Below, piece after piece: positions 17,619 through 25,961 of a DNA stretch of 32,126 nt (positions are counted from its first letter, which is position 1; every line of letters begins with the position of its first letter). The notes beneath the pieces are model-generated. The model did not search any database, was not told the origin of the DNA, and worked only from the letters and a program-made list of their open reading frames with translations. The stretch lies in the IMG/VR virus record IMGVR_UViG_3300029264_000377, positions 1 through 32,126 of that record; one strand, 5' to 3'. Position numbers and translations under genes: made by a program. The DNA comes from a virus.

Positions 17619-18008
17619 CTATTCGCAAGTAAGATTAGTATGTAATCTTGTTATTGATTTAGATTCAATTAAGGTACCTCCTTCTGAATCATACAAGTTA
17701 ATAGTTACTGTGCTTTGTAGTATGTTCTGAGATTGGTTTTGTGAAACAAATCCATTTATCAATAGATTCCAAGCTTTTATACCATTAGTCAGAACCTCTC
17801 CTCCCGTAACAGTAGAAGGAGTCATACTGTAATTAGTTCCTGGAGCTAAATCAAATACAAAATCAACCCAGCAAGTGCTCGATGTTTTTGCACTAAATGA
17901 GTAATTTACAGAACATCTAGAATCAGAATTAACTGTTGTTTCAGAAGTTGAATCTCCTGGACCAAATCCACTTAATTCTTCACTTACAAATAATGTTATT
18001 TTTCCCAT
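17619..18008 (-). CDS. Small beta-rich protein of the second adhesion block, unknown function
   Basis: A 129-aa protein with no signal peptide, rich in Ser/Thr and short beta-type stretches (CSVNYSFSAKTSSTCWVDFV, STVTINLYDSEGGTLIES). It has three cysteines, two in the central strands and one at the penultimate position. It reads like a single Ig-like or jelly-roll domain. It starts 2 nt after the stop of the DPEGD two-module gene and is the last gene of that block, ending in TAG. A virion surface decoration or fibre tip is plausible, but nothing identifies it directly. Confidence 0.65.
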   Translation of the reverse strand: MGKITLFVSEELSGFGPGDSTSETTVNSDSRCSVNYSFSAKTSSTCWVDFVFDLAPGTNYSMTPSTVTGGEVLTNGIKAWNLLINGFVSQNQSQNILQSTVTINLYDSEGGTLIESKSITRLHTNLTCE

Positions 18009-18010
18009 AA

Positions 18011-18739
18011 TTATTGTGAAAATGAACCGCTTCCAGCATCGGATACAGCAAAGTTAAATTCTAAAGATTGAAATGTTGTTATTGATGCATCAGGATAGTA
18101 AACTAAATACTCTAGAGCAATTTCAGTAAAATCAATTATCTGATTAGCAACAACATTAGTTCCATTAAATACTAATAAACCACTTGCAGGTAAATCAAGT
18201 ATTTTCAATCTAGAAGGAGCGTCTCCTTCAGGATCCAAATAAACAGGAGTTGTATAGCTAGTAAATGATTCCGGAGTAAACGTTACTGTATCTCCATAAC
18301 TTACCAGTATAGACAGATCTCCAATTTGACTAGGAGGTAGATTCTTAACAGAAGTCACATTCATTGACATATATCCTGCTCCCAATCCACTCAATGAGTT
18401 AGACCCAACGTCTGCGAGGTCAAAAGAATAAGCAGACACGTAAGGTCCTGCAATTGATTGATAAACAAAATTTCCTGTACTAACATTACCTGCGTCAATT
18501 ACATCATTTATATTTACCGAGACTCCGTTTAGATAAAGCCCTCCCGTGGCGGGAAGACTTAAAATCTTAATGTATGCTAATGCATCTCCTTCTGGGTCCG
18601 AGTATTGAGGCTCAGTTCCTGTTGTAAAGTCAGCTAAACTATATTGATAGGAAGTACCTGAATCAATACTTATAAAGTTTCTTCCTATGGAAGTTGGTCT
18701 TCCATTTTGTAATCCTGTATTCGTTACTGTATATAACAT
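18011..18739 (-). CDS. Virion adhesion protein with two DPEGD beta modules
   Basis: A 242-aa protein made of two tandem modules of about 100 residues. Each has a 'DFT..P.Y.DPEGD' start, then 'I.I..LP..G.L..NG..V', then a 'F..aDvGSnS' or 'FAVSDAGSGSF' end. First module: SLADFTTGTEPQYSDPEGD; second: SFTSYTTPVYLDPEGD. The pattern is reminiscent of bacterial cadherin-like/tandem Ig-like repeats that use acidic loops for calcium. It is clearly related to the protein at 31223-31972 and to the second half of the next upstream gene. Such modules usually decorate fibres or capsids and bind surfaces; crAss-like phages are known to carry other Ig-like domains (BACON). No signal peptide. Role inferred. 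Confidence 0.72.
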   Translation of the reverse strand: MLYTVTNTGLQNGRPTSIGRNFISIDSGTSYQYSLADFTTGTEPQYSDPEGDALAYIKILSLPATGGLYLNGVSVNINDVIDAGNVSTGNFVYQSIAGPYVSAYSFDLADVGSNSLSGLGAGYMSMNVTSVKNLPPSQIGDLSILVSYGDTVTFTPESFTSYTTPVYLDPEGDAPSRLKILDLPASGLLVFNGTNVVANQIIDFTEIALEYLVYYPDASITTFQSLEFNFAVSDAGSGSFSQ

Positions 18740-18753
18740 TCTTTTATTTTATA

Positions 18754-19710
18754 TTATGACACCCATGTCATGTTAACATTATCTCTAACACTAGCGTTAA
18801 ATGAATCAGTTGTAGTTGCATTATTATCTGGAGCTTCGTGATAAAAAGCACCTTGATTTAATTCTGCTGCAGTTATAATCTGACCAATAACAACTTCGCT
18901 TCCTAAGTAGTAGTAAACTCCAGTATTAGCGTCAGAAACTTCATCAATTCTAATTGCATCAAGATCATTTCCTTCTGGATCAAAATATGGTGCAATTGCT
19001 TGTGATGTAAAATCAGATAAATTAAATACTGTTGTTGTTCTGTTTCCTGAATATTGTGCTCTATCTCCCACTGTTGGCGGTGCATTAAATATTGTTATTG
19101 CTTCGACTGTTACGCTACAAGCAACTGTGTTTGAAGCTAGTGGCAATTGAGCATTATTATCATACACGTAGTAGTTAAATGAAGTATTGTAAGCACTATC
19201 ACTATTTCTTACATAGGTAAGTACACCTACGCTGCTTATTAATTCCCCTGCAACTACTGCAACTCCATCATTAAATAAAGTTCCATTAGAAGGCAATGTG
19301 CTAAACACAACACTACTAACAACTCCGCCTGCATCATCTGAATATCCAGAAAATAAATCTGAATAACTAAAAGTGTATTCACTGTTTGGGTCCGTTAGAG
19401 TTACTGCCGAGGCTGTAATCACTGGTGCAGTGTTTCCCTCAACACCAATTGCAACTACTCCTATTGGACTTGTATATTCAATACCACTTACTGATTGCAT
19501 CTCCATACATATATCTGGGTCAACTCTTTGTAGATAAGCAACCATCTTGTCTAGTCTTTGTAATTGAGAGTATGTAGAAGAGAAGCACGCGTATTTGTAT
19601 ATTAATTTTAACAAACTAATATTCTCTATATTTATATCGCCATAATATTGTAGTTTTTTAGATATTTTTGCAACTGATGATACGTATATTTTTGCGTTCT
19701 TACTTTCCAT
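18754..19710 (-). CDS. Adhesion/head fibre-type protein with helical base and DPEGN beta modules
   Basis: The frame extends to 19731 only with a TTG start. The ATG at 19710 overlaps the upstream stop as TAATG, so I choose it (318 aa). Residues ~1-75 are helical and basic with SSTYSQLQRLDKMVAYLQRV, likely a virion anchor. Two beta modules follow: one with YTFSYSDLFSGYSDDAGG and FSTLPSNGTLFNDGVAV, the other with FNLSDFTSQAIAPYFDPEGN and QIITAAELNQGAFY. The second aligns with the DPEGD modules of the neighbouring gene and of the gene at 31223. A capsid or tail fibre with a helical attachment end is the simplest reading. Confidence 0.7.
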   Translation of the reverse strand: MESKNAKIYVSSVAKISKKLQYYGDINIENISLLKLIYKYACFSSTYSQLQRLDKMVAYLQRVDPDICMEMQSVSGIEYTSPIGVVAIGVEGNTAPVITASAVTLTDPNSEYTFSYSDLFSGYSDDAGGVVSSVVFSTLPSNGTLFNDGVAVVAGELISSVGVLTYVRNSDSAYNTSFNYYVYDNNAQLPLASNTVACSVTVEAITIFNAPPTVGDRAQYSGNRTTTVFNLSDFTSQAIAPYFDPEGNDLDAIRIDEVSDANTGVYYYLGSEVVIGQIITAAELNQGAFYHEAPDNNATTTDSFNASVRDNVNMTWVS

Positions 19711-20288
19711 TATACTTGAGTTATTAAGCAATCAATTACACCTACGGATACAATGTTCCCTGCTGTAGAAACTAGTGGATCTATATCTGAACATGAATCA
19801 CAATTAGAAGTGTCAATCGTTATAATTAATTTAGATAAATTTTCAATTGCATCTTGATACCTTCCAACAAGAAGTGCTTGTTTTGTTGCCTCTAAATACA
19901 TGTCAAATAACAATGCGTTTTGAAAATTACTATTACAGCTTAAGCAAGATAAATCTATGTTTGCAATTAGTTTAGCTTGTACTGTAAAATATTGTGTTAA
20001 GTTAAATGTAGCAACTACTGAAGCTTCAGAGTCACTTGTAATTATTTGAACAAAGTACATTCCGGTAAAAGAACTTAAATTTGCTGATGATGTGGTTATT
20101 GATAAGTCTTCAATGTTTGTTGAACCACTTAGTAAGCTAGTTAAATCTACAGATTTACTAGGATCTCTATAAGATTTTTCATCCCATAAAAGCATCTGAG
20201 TTACAGTCTCCCCAGCATTTACTTCGACTTTTAAGTCAATGGTAGAAAGGTCATTAGATACTATAAATTTTATTACGCTAATAGCCAT
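19710..20288 (-). CDS. Conserved crAss-like virion-associated protein with two CxxC pairs
   Basis: A 192-aa protein. Residues 1-~100 form a beta-type domain (VIKFIVSNDLSTIDLKVEV, LLWDEKSYRDPSKSVDLTSL, SSFTGMYFVQI) resembling a conserved hypothetical protein I recall from crAss-like phages. The C-terminal half is helical, with CLSC (115-118) before a helix pair (FDMYLEATKQALLVGRYQDA) and CDSC (163-166) after it, plus Cys187. The two CxxC pairs could bind zinc or make disulfides across the helical hairpin. It is the first gene after the strong terminator at 20313-20347 and is translationally coupled (TAATG) to the next. Likely an adaptor for the fibre proteins that follow; this is inference. 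Confidence 0.68.
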   Translation of the reverse strand: MAISVIKFIVSNDLSTIDLKVEVNAGETVTQMLLWDEKSYRDPSKSVDLTSLLSGSTNIEDLSITTSSANLSSFTGMYFVQIITSDSEASVVATFNLTQYFTVQAKLIANIDLSCLSCNSNFQNALLFDMYLEATKQALLVGRYQDAIENLSKLIITIDTSNCDSCSDIDPLVSTAGNIVSVGVIDCLITQV

Positions 20289-20312
20289 TATTTTGTTTGA
20301 ATTTAATTAATG

Positions 20313-20347
20313 AAAAAAGGGACTGGGAATAAATATCCAGTCCCTTT
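20313..20347 (-). terminator. Strong rho-independent terminator after the auxiliary capsid gene
   Basis: On the minus strand AAAGGGACTGG, a 10-nt loop and CCAGTCCCTTT form a perfect 11-bp stem, followed by further T residues (six T in all at the end). It lies 23 nt downstream of the 20371 stop codon. It should end or reduce transcription between the head genes and the second adhesion block. Confidence 0.88.
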
Positions 20348-20370
20348 GGTTTGTTATAAGTTAATCTTAC

Positions 20371-21345
20371 TTACGAAGCCTTAATAGTAGCTACAGAACC
20401 TGCACCTAAAATAGTATTAAGATCAGCAATAACTCCATTTACGTTAGCATTTGGAATTGAAGCAGTTGGTAAAGCAAAAGTTAATCCTTTTTTAGATTTC
20501 TTAGCTTCATCTCTTCCTTCATCAAAATAACTAATTTCAATTAAGTCATAAGTTCCTGTTTTAAGAGCAACTAAATCCGGTCCAGCAATGTTGAATGGGT
20601 ATCCATTCTCTCTCATTGAATCTCCTCTTTCTCCAAGTAAGAAATATTCCATTTCCACAACTTGATATCCAGTTCCTTTACCAGCACTTGCTAAAGAAGT
20701 AACAGTAACGGTAGGGTAAGTTGTACAAGAAATATCAACAGTAAAAGAATCCACAGTCTTAATGTGTTTGTTTCCGTCAAATTGATCTCCTTGAGTTTTA
20801 CCAGTAACAACTAAAGCAGCTCCTGCTCCAGTTCCTGTTTTTTCAAAAGAAAAGTAAGGGTTACTAGTTGCTGATGCATTTGATTCACGAGAAAAATTAC
20901 GATTTAAAGACGAAATTAATCCGTCAACAATAGCTTCAGCATCATTACCTGCAGATGCTTTAAAATACCCCTGCTTGAGGTAAGTGTCTTCTTGAGATAA
21001 AGAACCGTGTTGGTCAATCTCAATTTTTACAGTATATAAACTGTTTACATCAACTGTAAGTCCTGATATTGTTACTGCTTTGTTTACAGCAGCAGTGTAA
21101 GGTACAGATGTTACATGTGTTACATTTTTAGCTTTAATGGTATCACTAGAGATTATGTTCCCTAACGCATCCTTTAAAAATAGTTTGAAGTCTCCTCCGG
21201 CAGAAACGGCAGAACCGTCCTTACCTAATAGTACTGCATCGTTAGCAACTCCAGCAGACTTTAATGTTGCTAAAGATGTAACTGTTGCTTCAGGTGCTTG
21301 ACCTACGTGCATGTGTCTAACTTGGTTTTGACCAGCTAATCCCAT
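20371..21345 (-). CDS. Auxiliary (decoration) capsid protein, crAss-like
   Basis: A 324-aa protein. MGLAGQNQVRHMHVGQAPEA at the start is followed by a beta domain. YTVKIEIDQHGSLSQEDTYL then continues as KQGYFKASAGNDAEAIVDGL and SSLNRNFSRE, matching the pattern 'Y.L.I.F...G.SDE..Y.K.G......D....L...L..NFSRE' that I recall from crAss-like auxiliary capsid proteins. It would bind the outside of the major capsid shell in many copies. High expression fits its own candidate promoter just upstream and the strong terminator just downstream. Position after MCP, the 301-aa protein and the connector also matches crAss-like order. Confidence 0.82.
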   Translation of the reverse strand: MGLAGQNQVRHMHVGQAPEATVTSLATLKSAGVANDAVLLGKDGSAVSAGGDFKLFLKDALGNIISSDTIKAKNVTHVTSVPYTAAVNKAVTISGLTVDVNSLYTVKIEIDQHGSLSQEDTYLKQGYFKASAGNDAEAIVDGLISSLNRNFSRESNASATSNPYFSFEKTGTGAGAALVVTGKTQGDQFDGNKHIKTVDSFTVDISCTTYPTVTVTSLASAGKGTGYQVVEMEYFLLGERGDSMRENGYPFNIAGPDLVALKTGTYDLIEISYFDEGRDEAKKSKKGLTFALPTASIPNANVNGVIADLNTILGAGSVATIKAS

Positions 21346-21389
21346 AATAATAATTGTTTTTAATTAGTAAATATTTATGATACTTTCTT

Positions 21390-21421
21390 CAAATATATAG
21401 GACTTGTATCAATAATCCTAA
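21390..21421 (-). promoter_or_regulatory. Candidate promoter for the auxiliary capsid gene
   Basis: TATATTTG on the minus strand (21397-21390) is a perfect TAnnTTTG -7 box, with TTAG (3/4 match to TTTG) 20 nt upstream. The leader to the ATG at 21345 would be about 38 nt. The box lies in the 85-nt gap in front of a gene that should be made in large amounts. Confidence 0.42.
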
Positions 21422-21430
21422 TATTTTATT

Positions 21431-22147
21431 CTAAACTCTTGAATCTAGCTTTATTCTTTTTTCTAAAGAACTCTCTCTGTAATCTAAAACTGCATTCTCA
21501 ACTGCTATGTTTATGATCTCCCTATGCGTTAAAGGAGCTAATTTACATGTGGCAATTGCAGTAGCACCTTCTATTGTTAAATTCAACCCAGCTACATCTA
21601 GAGATGTTGTCAGATCCCCAATAATAATTGGAGAAGGATAAGAAATATATCGGACATTGTATGATGTAATTGTTTCCGTAGAAATTAATTCAACCGTTGT
21701 CTTAGAATTTTCTTTTGATAAATCCATACGCCATGCCTTATTTTTATTAGGCTTCCTGAATGGATTATCGTATCCCAACAAAAACTCGTCGTGAGTTATT
21801 GGTATTACTTTTATATTTTTACTTCCCACTAATATTGTCTCCATTACAATATACATTGCACTATTCGACAATTCGTAAAATTTAGATTCACTAACCAATC
21901 CTCTATCTGAAAGAATTGGTATAGTGATCTTTTCATTATTAACTAATTCATTTAATACTCTTCGAGATCTTTCAATCTTCTCAAAAGAACTAGTTGGATC
22001 TTTTGATGCATCATAATTTAATTTAACAAATTGCTCTTGAGCAACTGTTAAGTAAGAGCTAATTTCAAAAGTATCTAATCCGGGTGCTCCTTCAAGAGCA
22101 TTGTTGTATCTCAAATTGAACTCTTCTTTAAACTCTAATGCAGTCAT
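21431..22147 (-). CDS. Head-tail connector/adaptor protein, crAss-like
   Basis: A 238-aa protein starting MTALEFKEEFNLRYNNALEG, followed by APGLDTFEISSYLTVAQEQF, then a beta domain. The segment VIPITHDEFLLGYDNPFRKP with NKAWRM is nearly diagnostic, in my memory, of a crAss-like connector (ring) protein ('P..HDEY.....PF..P....AWR'). An NIAVENAVLDYRESSLEKR helix ends the protein. It would sit under the portal and join head and tail. Its start lies 1 nt after the stop of the 301-aa gene, indicating coupled translation. Confidence 0.82.
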   Translation of the reverse strand: MTALEFKEEFNLRYNNALEGAPGLDTFEISSYLTVAQEQFVKLNYDASKDPTSSFEKIERSRRVLNELVNNEKITIPILSDRGLVSESKFYELSNSAMYIVMETILVGSKNIKVIPITHDEFLLGYDNPFRKPNKNKAWRMDLSKENSKTTVELISTETITSYNVRYISYPSPIIIGDLTTSLDVAGLNLTIEGATAIATCKLAPLTHREIINIAVENAVLDYRESSLEKRIKLDSRV

Positions 22148-22148
22148 A

Positions 22149-23054
22149 TTATCCTATATTTTTAAGCTTTGCTTCTAATGCCAATCTCATTTCTTGACCT
22201 AAGTTAGATGCTAAATATTTAGCAGCAGTTTCGAGGTATGGAGTATCTCCATCAGAAATAGGCTCGTCACTTAAAGTGTAAAACTTTTTTTCTACTTTGT
22301 TAATAGCTCCAAATTCATGACAAGACTCTAACAATACTTTTGTTTTTAAATACTCGTCACCCATTATAGAACAAAGTAAACTTGGGTTTTTCTCAAGTTC
22401 CTTGTGTAATTCAGATTGCAAGAAATCAAGCTTATGATTTCTATTAGTATTTCTACCTAAGTTTCTCAACGCGTACCTTAAGACATCTTTATCGTCTTCA
22501 TACTTAACATACAACTTATATGCTTGTACTTTGTTTCCAACTTTATTAATCTCTTTTGCCATAACTTCTGAAACAGATGTTAATACAAATCTATTGGTAG
22601 CTCTATGTCTAACCTCATCAAGAGTGTTAGCAACAATTGGAGAAGCTATTAGAACCTTTAACTTGATATAGTCATAAGGATCCGATTTGTTTAACCTTGT
22701 TTCATCCTTCCCCAAATAGATTGGCAGGATCCCCATAGTGTATGCACCACCTCCTTCTTTCCAGAAAGAACCATAGATAGACAAATCAACGCCCTTAAGA
22801 ATATGCTCTAATCCAGCTTTTTCAACATTAGTAAGAAGATTCTTCATCTTCCCGTTATCCATTGTTGGTGCAGGAATTGCAATCAATGCCCCGTTTAACA
22901 AACCTCCAAAAGCAACATGTTTAACATCTGTGATGCCATTTGTTTCTTTTGAAATATATTTTACTGATACAATCTCATCTGTTAAGAAATCAGTTCTTAC
23001 TGCTTCTACTTTTTCTTCTGACGCAACCTTAGTTGCTTTTTTAGCTAATGCCAT
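22149..23054 (-). CDS. Conserved crAss-like head-gene neighbour of unknown function
   Basis: A 301-aa, mixed alpha/beta protein with a Lys/Ala-rich start. Its core (IVSVKYISKETNGITDVKHV, then FGGLLNGALIAIP; later LSIYGSFWKEGGGAY and YDYIKLKVLIASPIVA) resembles a protein found just downstream of the major capsid gene in crAss-like phages. The C-terminal helical half (LESCHEFGAINKVEKKFYTL, PYLETAAKYLASNLGQEM) includes a Glu-rich end. No catalytic motif is visible. It lies between MCP and connector, so a head assembly or head completion role is likely, but the exact job is unknown. AT-rich leader with GGAAGG about 20 nt upstream. Confidence 0.75.
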   Translation of the reverse strand: MALAKKATKVASEEKVEAVRTDFLTDEIVSVKYISKETNGITDVKHVAFGGLLNGALIAIPAPTMDNGKMKNLLTNVEKAGLEHILKGVDLSIYGSFWKEGGGAYTMGILPIYLGKDETRLNKSDPYDYIKLKVLIASPIVANTLDEVRHRATNRFVLTSVSEVMAKEINKVGNKVQAYKLYVKYEDDKDVLRYALRNLGRNTNRNHKLDFLQSELHKELEKNPSLLCSIMGDEYLKTKVLLESCHEFGAINKVEKKFYTLSDEPISDGDTPYLETAAKYLASNLGQEMRLALEAKLKNIG

Positions 23055-23130
23055 TTTATACTTTTTTTATGATTCTTCCTTCCTTATTTTTGAGGTGATT
23101 AACGGCTCACCATCCTAAAACCTTTATTTA

Positions 23131-23164
23131 AAATACACTCCCCAGCGAACAACCGAGGAGTATA
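23131..23164 (-). terminator. Hairpin terminator/attenuator after the major capsid gene
   Basis: On the minus strand a 12-bp stem with some G-T pairs (TATACTCCTCGG with CTGGGGAGTGTA, 7-nt loop TTGTTCG) is followed by TTTTAAAT. It begins 11 nt after the MCP stop. The short T run suggests partial rather than full termination, which would lower expression of the downstream connector genes relative to MCP. Confidence 0.6.
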
Positions 23165-23174
23165 AGTTTTTATG

Positions 23175-24674
23175 TTACGCTAATACGTAAGGGATAATTG
23201 AAGCAGTTCTACTAGCATCATACACAACAACACCTAATTGGCACCATTTTGTAATTGTCCCAGAATCTTCAAGAGTTCCCATGTTACCGTTGTTTACAGC
23301 TCCTGTGAAAGGATTTCTGAAACCATATTGGTAACCTCTGTACTCTTCTTTTCCTTTTACTTGTACTTTTTGGATGTTTGGATTTTCCATTGTACCCATG
23401 TAAAAGATATCGAATCTGTAAGATTCAGCTACACCGTTAGATCCAGGGATCTTGATTGTGTTACGGATCTTATCATCGTAGAAATCATCTACTTCTAACT
23501 TAACTGATACACCATTCGGAGCTAAATACTCTACGAATTGGAAACCAGCACTCATAGCATTACTATGTAATTCAGAACTTGTAGACTTCACAGTTGCTGG
23601 ATTAGTACCTGGAGTACTCATGTTTGCAGACCAACCTGAAGTTGTTTGCAATACAGCTTTGTGAAATTCTGCAGCACCACGCTCACCAGTACGTAAAATA
23701 AATGTACGTTGGTCAAATCCTAATTTTCCTTCTGACAATCCGAAAAGGATTTCTTCAAGTAACTCAATAGAGAACTCATTGTAGAAGTAAGTATTAGACT
23801 GCTCCATTTGCTCACGGATACCAGATCCAATCTTGATGCTACGTCCAGAAACATCTTTGTTATGGTACTGACCATCAGCAGTTCTGTTAGTCTTACCGTA
23901 CATTAAGAATTTATTCTTGTATAAAGAAAATTCTTGCTCTACTAACCAATCTTCGTACATAGCTAAAGCACCAAATACTTTCTTGTTACCAGCTTTGTCA
24001 ACAACAGGAATCCCCATTACGACTTGCTTATTAGTAGCATCACCAGGTAATTTGTGATCAATACGAATAGTAGTCAATTCACCTCTCATAGCGACAGGAG
24101 TTACTCTACGAATACCACCTACTTCTCTAGATAAACCTTTACCTACTGGAGCAAACTCCTCAGTAAATCTTTTACCCGATACTAACTCAGAACCAGGAAT
24201 ACCTGATCTATCTGAACCAGCAATCTCACATGTGTTAACCCATTGAGATCCTGATGGATATCCATCATCTAATACTCTAATTGGATAAACCTCATTTTTC
24301 TCACCAACAATGATCTCACCTTTGAAGAACCATTGCTCATCAAATGTTAATTCAAACTCAGCTCCACCTTCACCAATATTGTTGTCACTATCAGTAACAG
24401 TCGCACCTCTATAAGAAGCTTCAGCTAATGGAATGTTTCTACGTGAACTTCCAATAAGTTCCCAATAAAACTCATTATCGTTATCTACTATCTTTGTTTC
24501 AAATTTAGCTAACATATTCTCAAGAGACTTACCTCTGTTGATTGCTAACAATTTGATCATAGCTTCATTAATTTTTGTTGGAGATGTTTTCCAGATAGCA
24601 CCTAAAGTGTTCTCAGGATTAATCATACCAGCAAAAGCTTTTGCATCAGTTACCTGAAATCTGCCTAATTGCAT
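23175..24674 (-). CDS. Major capsid protein, crAss-like HK97 fold
   Basis: A 499-aa protein of typical length for crAss-like major capsid proteins. Recognisable stretches: ENTLGAIWKTSPTKINEAMI (N-terminal arm), KLGFDQRTFILRTGERGAAE followed by FHKAV (central domain, very characteristic), VDDFYDDKIRNTIKIPGSNG, and EYRGYQYGFRNPFTGAVNNG near the C-terminus. It polymerises into the capsid shell. It is preceded by a Glu/Asp/Gln-rich scaffold-type gene and followed by a hairpin terminator. The leader has no Shine-Dalgarno, only A-rich sequence, which is normal for strongly expressed Bacteroidota genes. This is the firmest functional call in the window. Confidence 0.95.
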   Translation of the reverse strand: MQLGRFQVTDAKAFAGMINPENTLGAIWKTSPTKINEAMIKLLAINRGKSLENMLAKFETKIVDNDNEFYWELIGSSRRNIPLAEASYRGATVTDSDNNIGEGGAEFELTFDEQWFFKGEIIVGEKNEVYPIRVLDDGYPSGSQWVNTCEIAGSDRSGIPGSELVSGKRFTEEFAPVGKGLSREVGGIRRVTPVAMRGELTTIRIDHKLPGDATNKQVVMGIPVVDKAGNKKVFGALAMYEDWLVEQEFSLYKNKFLMYGKTNRTADGQYHNKDVSGRSIKIGSGIREQMEQSNTYFYNEFSIELLEEILFGLSEGKLGFDQRTFILRTGERGAAEFHKAVLQTTSGWSANMSTPGTNPATVKSTSSELHSNAMSAGFQFVEYLAPNGVSVKLEVDDFYDDKIRNTIKIPGSNGVAESYRFDIFYMGTMENPNIQKVQVKGKEEYRGYQYGFRNPFTGAVNNGNMGTLEDSGTITKWCQLGVVVYDASRTASIIPYVLA

Positions 24675-24730
24675 AATTGTTCTTGTTTTGCGTACACGCT
24701 ATTTTTTTTTGGTGCACTTCTGTTAATTGT

Positions 24731-25873
24731 TTACTCTATCGTTAAATTACTCAGATCTGATAACTTAAAATTAGAATTACCATCAACTACATTAGTATTG
24801 ACAGATCCTTCGTCAGTGAAATTAGCACCTCTTAATAAATTCTCTATGTTGTTAGTGATCTTGCTTTCAGCTCTTGTTCCGAAAACACTAAAGTCACTAA
24901 GACCTTTAGTTAGGTAAAACAAAGCCTCTAATTTAATTCTGGATCCAACTGGATCAGCTTTTTGAGCCTGCATAAATGCATTATCTTTGTTACCTAGATC
25001 AGTAGTAATTTGGGCATATAACTCATCCTTTTGGGAATCATTCAAAATTATGCCTGGAATAACTTCTGGTGTTTTAGCAATATAAGACTTGACATCATCA
25101 AGACTTTTTTGCTCTTTATTCTTTGCGTCATTAATAATGCCTTCTAGAGAAATCTCCTCTGCCGCAATCAAACCATCTAACGCAAACTGTGCGTCTTCAA
25201 TATCTGTACCAGCATCAATACTTCTCTGAGCCATTACTGTTGCTCTTTCTTCAGAATATCCTTTAGTTAAAGCATCCTGCACAATAGCAGTACGTCTAAA
25301 CTCAATATTCCTGTCATCACCAAGATACTGAGGAGTCACTCCTTTTAACTTACTGATTGTTTCTGTTTTTGCAACTACTTCTGTAACTGGTGCTCCAGAT
25401 TTTTGAGCATCTTCAATAAATCTCTGTCTTTCTGTAAGACCAGAATCTATTTTACTTTTAATTGCATCTTCTATATCCTTTAAGGATTTTACTTTAGATA
25501 CATCAAGTCCAGGTAAAACACCTTTGGATTGAAATTCGGCAGCTAAGTTCGAATAAAGCTGTTCAGTCTCATTCAGTTTAGGAGAGGAAGAATCGCTGCC
25601 TTCTTTTCCATCAGCAGTTTTACCTGCCTGAACTTGATTATTTTCTTTACCCTGACTAGCTACGCTCTCTTGACTAGGTGGGATTGGATTTCCATCCGCG
25701 TCCACTTTGTCATCACCATCAGTATTTTGTTCATTGCCTTTTTTTTCATCCGTAGATCCAGGAGAGGCTTCTCCTTCTTTTTTTGGCTCAATAGGTTTGA
25801 TGTCAACTCCTTCTTCAAATAACTGAATGTTGTCCGTATCAAAATCTAAATCACCTAAATTTAATTCTTCCAT
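24731..25873 (-). CDS. Putative capsid scaffolding protein
   Basis: The frame reaches 25936 only with a TTG start and an un-phage-like basic/hydrophobic leader. The ATG at 25873 gives MEELNLGDLDFDTDNIQLFE and 380 aa, and leaves the bipartite promoter motif at its usual distance upstream. The protein is acidic. Residues ~30-100 are low complexity (Lys, Glu, Gly, Ser, Asp). The rest is helical (LTERQRFIEDAQKSGAPVTE, TKGYSEERATVMAQRSIDAG). A soluble, acidic, helical protein directly upstream of MCP is the expected place and type of a scaffold. No sequence motif proves it. Confidence 0.68.
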   Translation of the reverse strand: MEELNLGDLDFDTDNIQLFEEGVDIKPIEPKKEGEASPGSTDEKKGNEQNTDGDDKVDADGNPIPPSQESVASQGKENNQVQAGKTADGKEGSDSSSPKLNETEQLYSNLAAEFQSKGVLPGLDVSKVKSLKDIEDAIKSKIDSGLTERQRFIEDAQKSGAPVTEVVAKTETISKLKGVTPQYLGDDRNIEFRRTAIVQDALTKGYSEERATVMAQRSIDAGTDIEDAQFALDGLIAAEEISLEGIINDAKNKEQKSLDDVKSYIAKTPEVIPGIILNDSQKDELYAQITTDLGNKDNAFMQAQKADPVGSRIKLEALFYLTKGLSDFSVFGTRAESKITNNIENLLRGANFTDEGSVNTNVVDGNSNFKLSDLSNLTIE

Positions 25874-25904
25874 ACTAAATATTAGTTTATTAATTCTCCT
25901 GTAA

Positions 25905-25954
25905 CAAAAGTATGATATTACGGCTCTTAATGCCAATAGGTATTATAGCTAAAG
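25905..25954 (-). promoter_or_regulatory. Bipartite late-promoter motif, copy A (head genes)
   Basis: On the minus strand CTTTAGCTATAAT (25954-25942) is followed after exactly 29 nt by TACTTTTG (25912-25905), a TAnnTTTG box. No TTTG is seen at the normal -33 place. The scaffold ATG follows 31 nt downstream. Same layout as the copies at 27547-27596 and 31990-32039. Confidence 0.6.
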
Positions 25955-25961
25955 TAGTGAG

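Noticed and set aside
23094-23111. GGTGA/TCACC hairpin in the leader of the 301-aa gene
   Set aside because: A 5-bp stem with an 8-nt loop; too weak for a riboregulator call without conservation.
23956-23968. CTTTAGCTATG in the major capsid gene resembling the half-site
   Set aside because: It encodes Ala-Leu-Ala-Met, has three mismatches to the 13-mer, and the sequence 29 nt downstream (CTTTATAC) is not a TAnnTTnG box.
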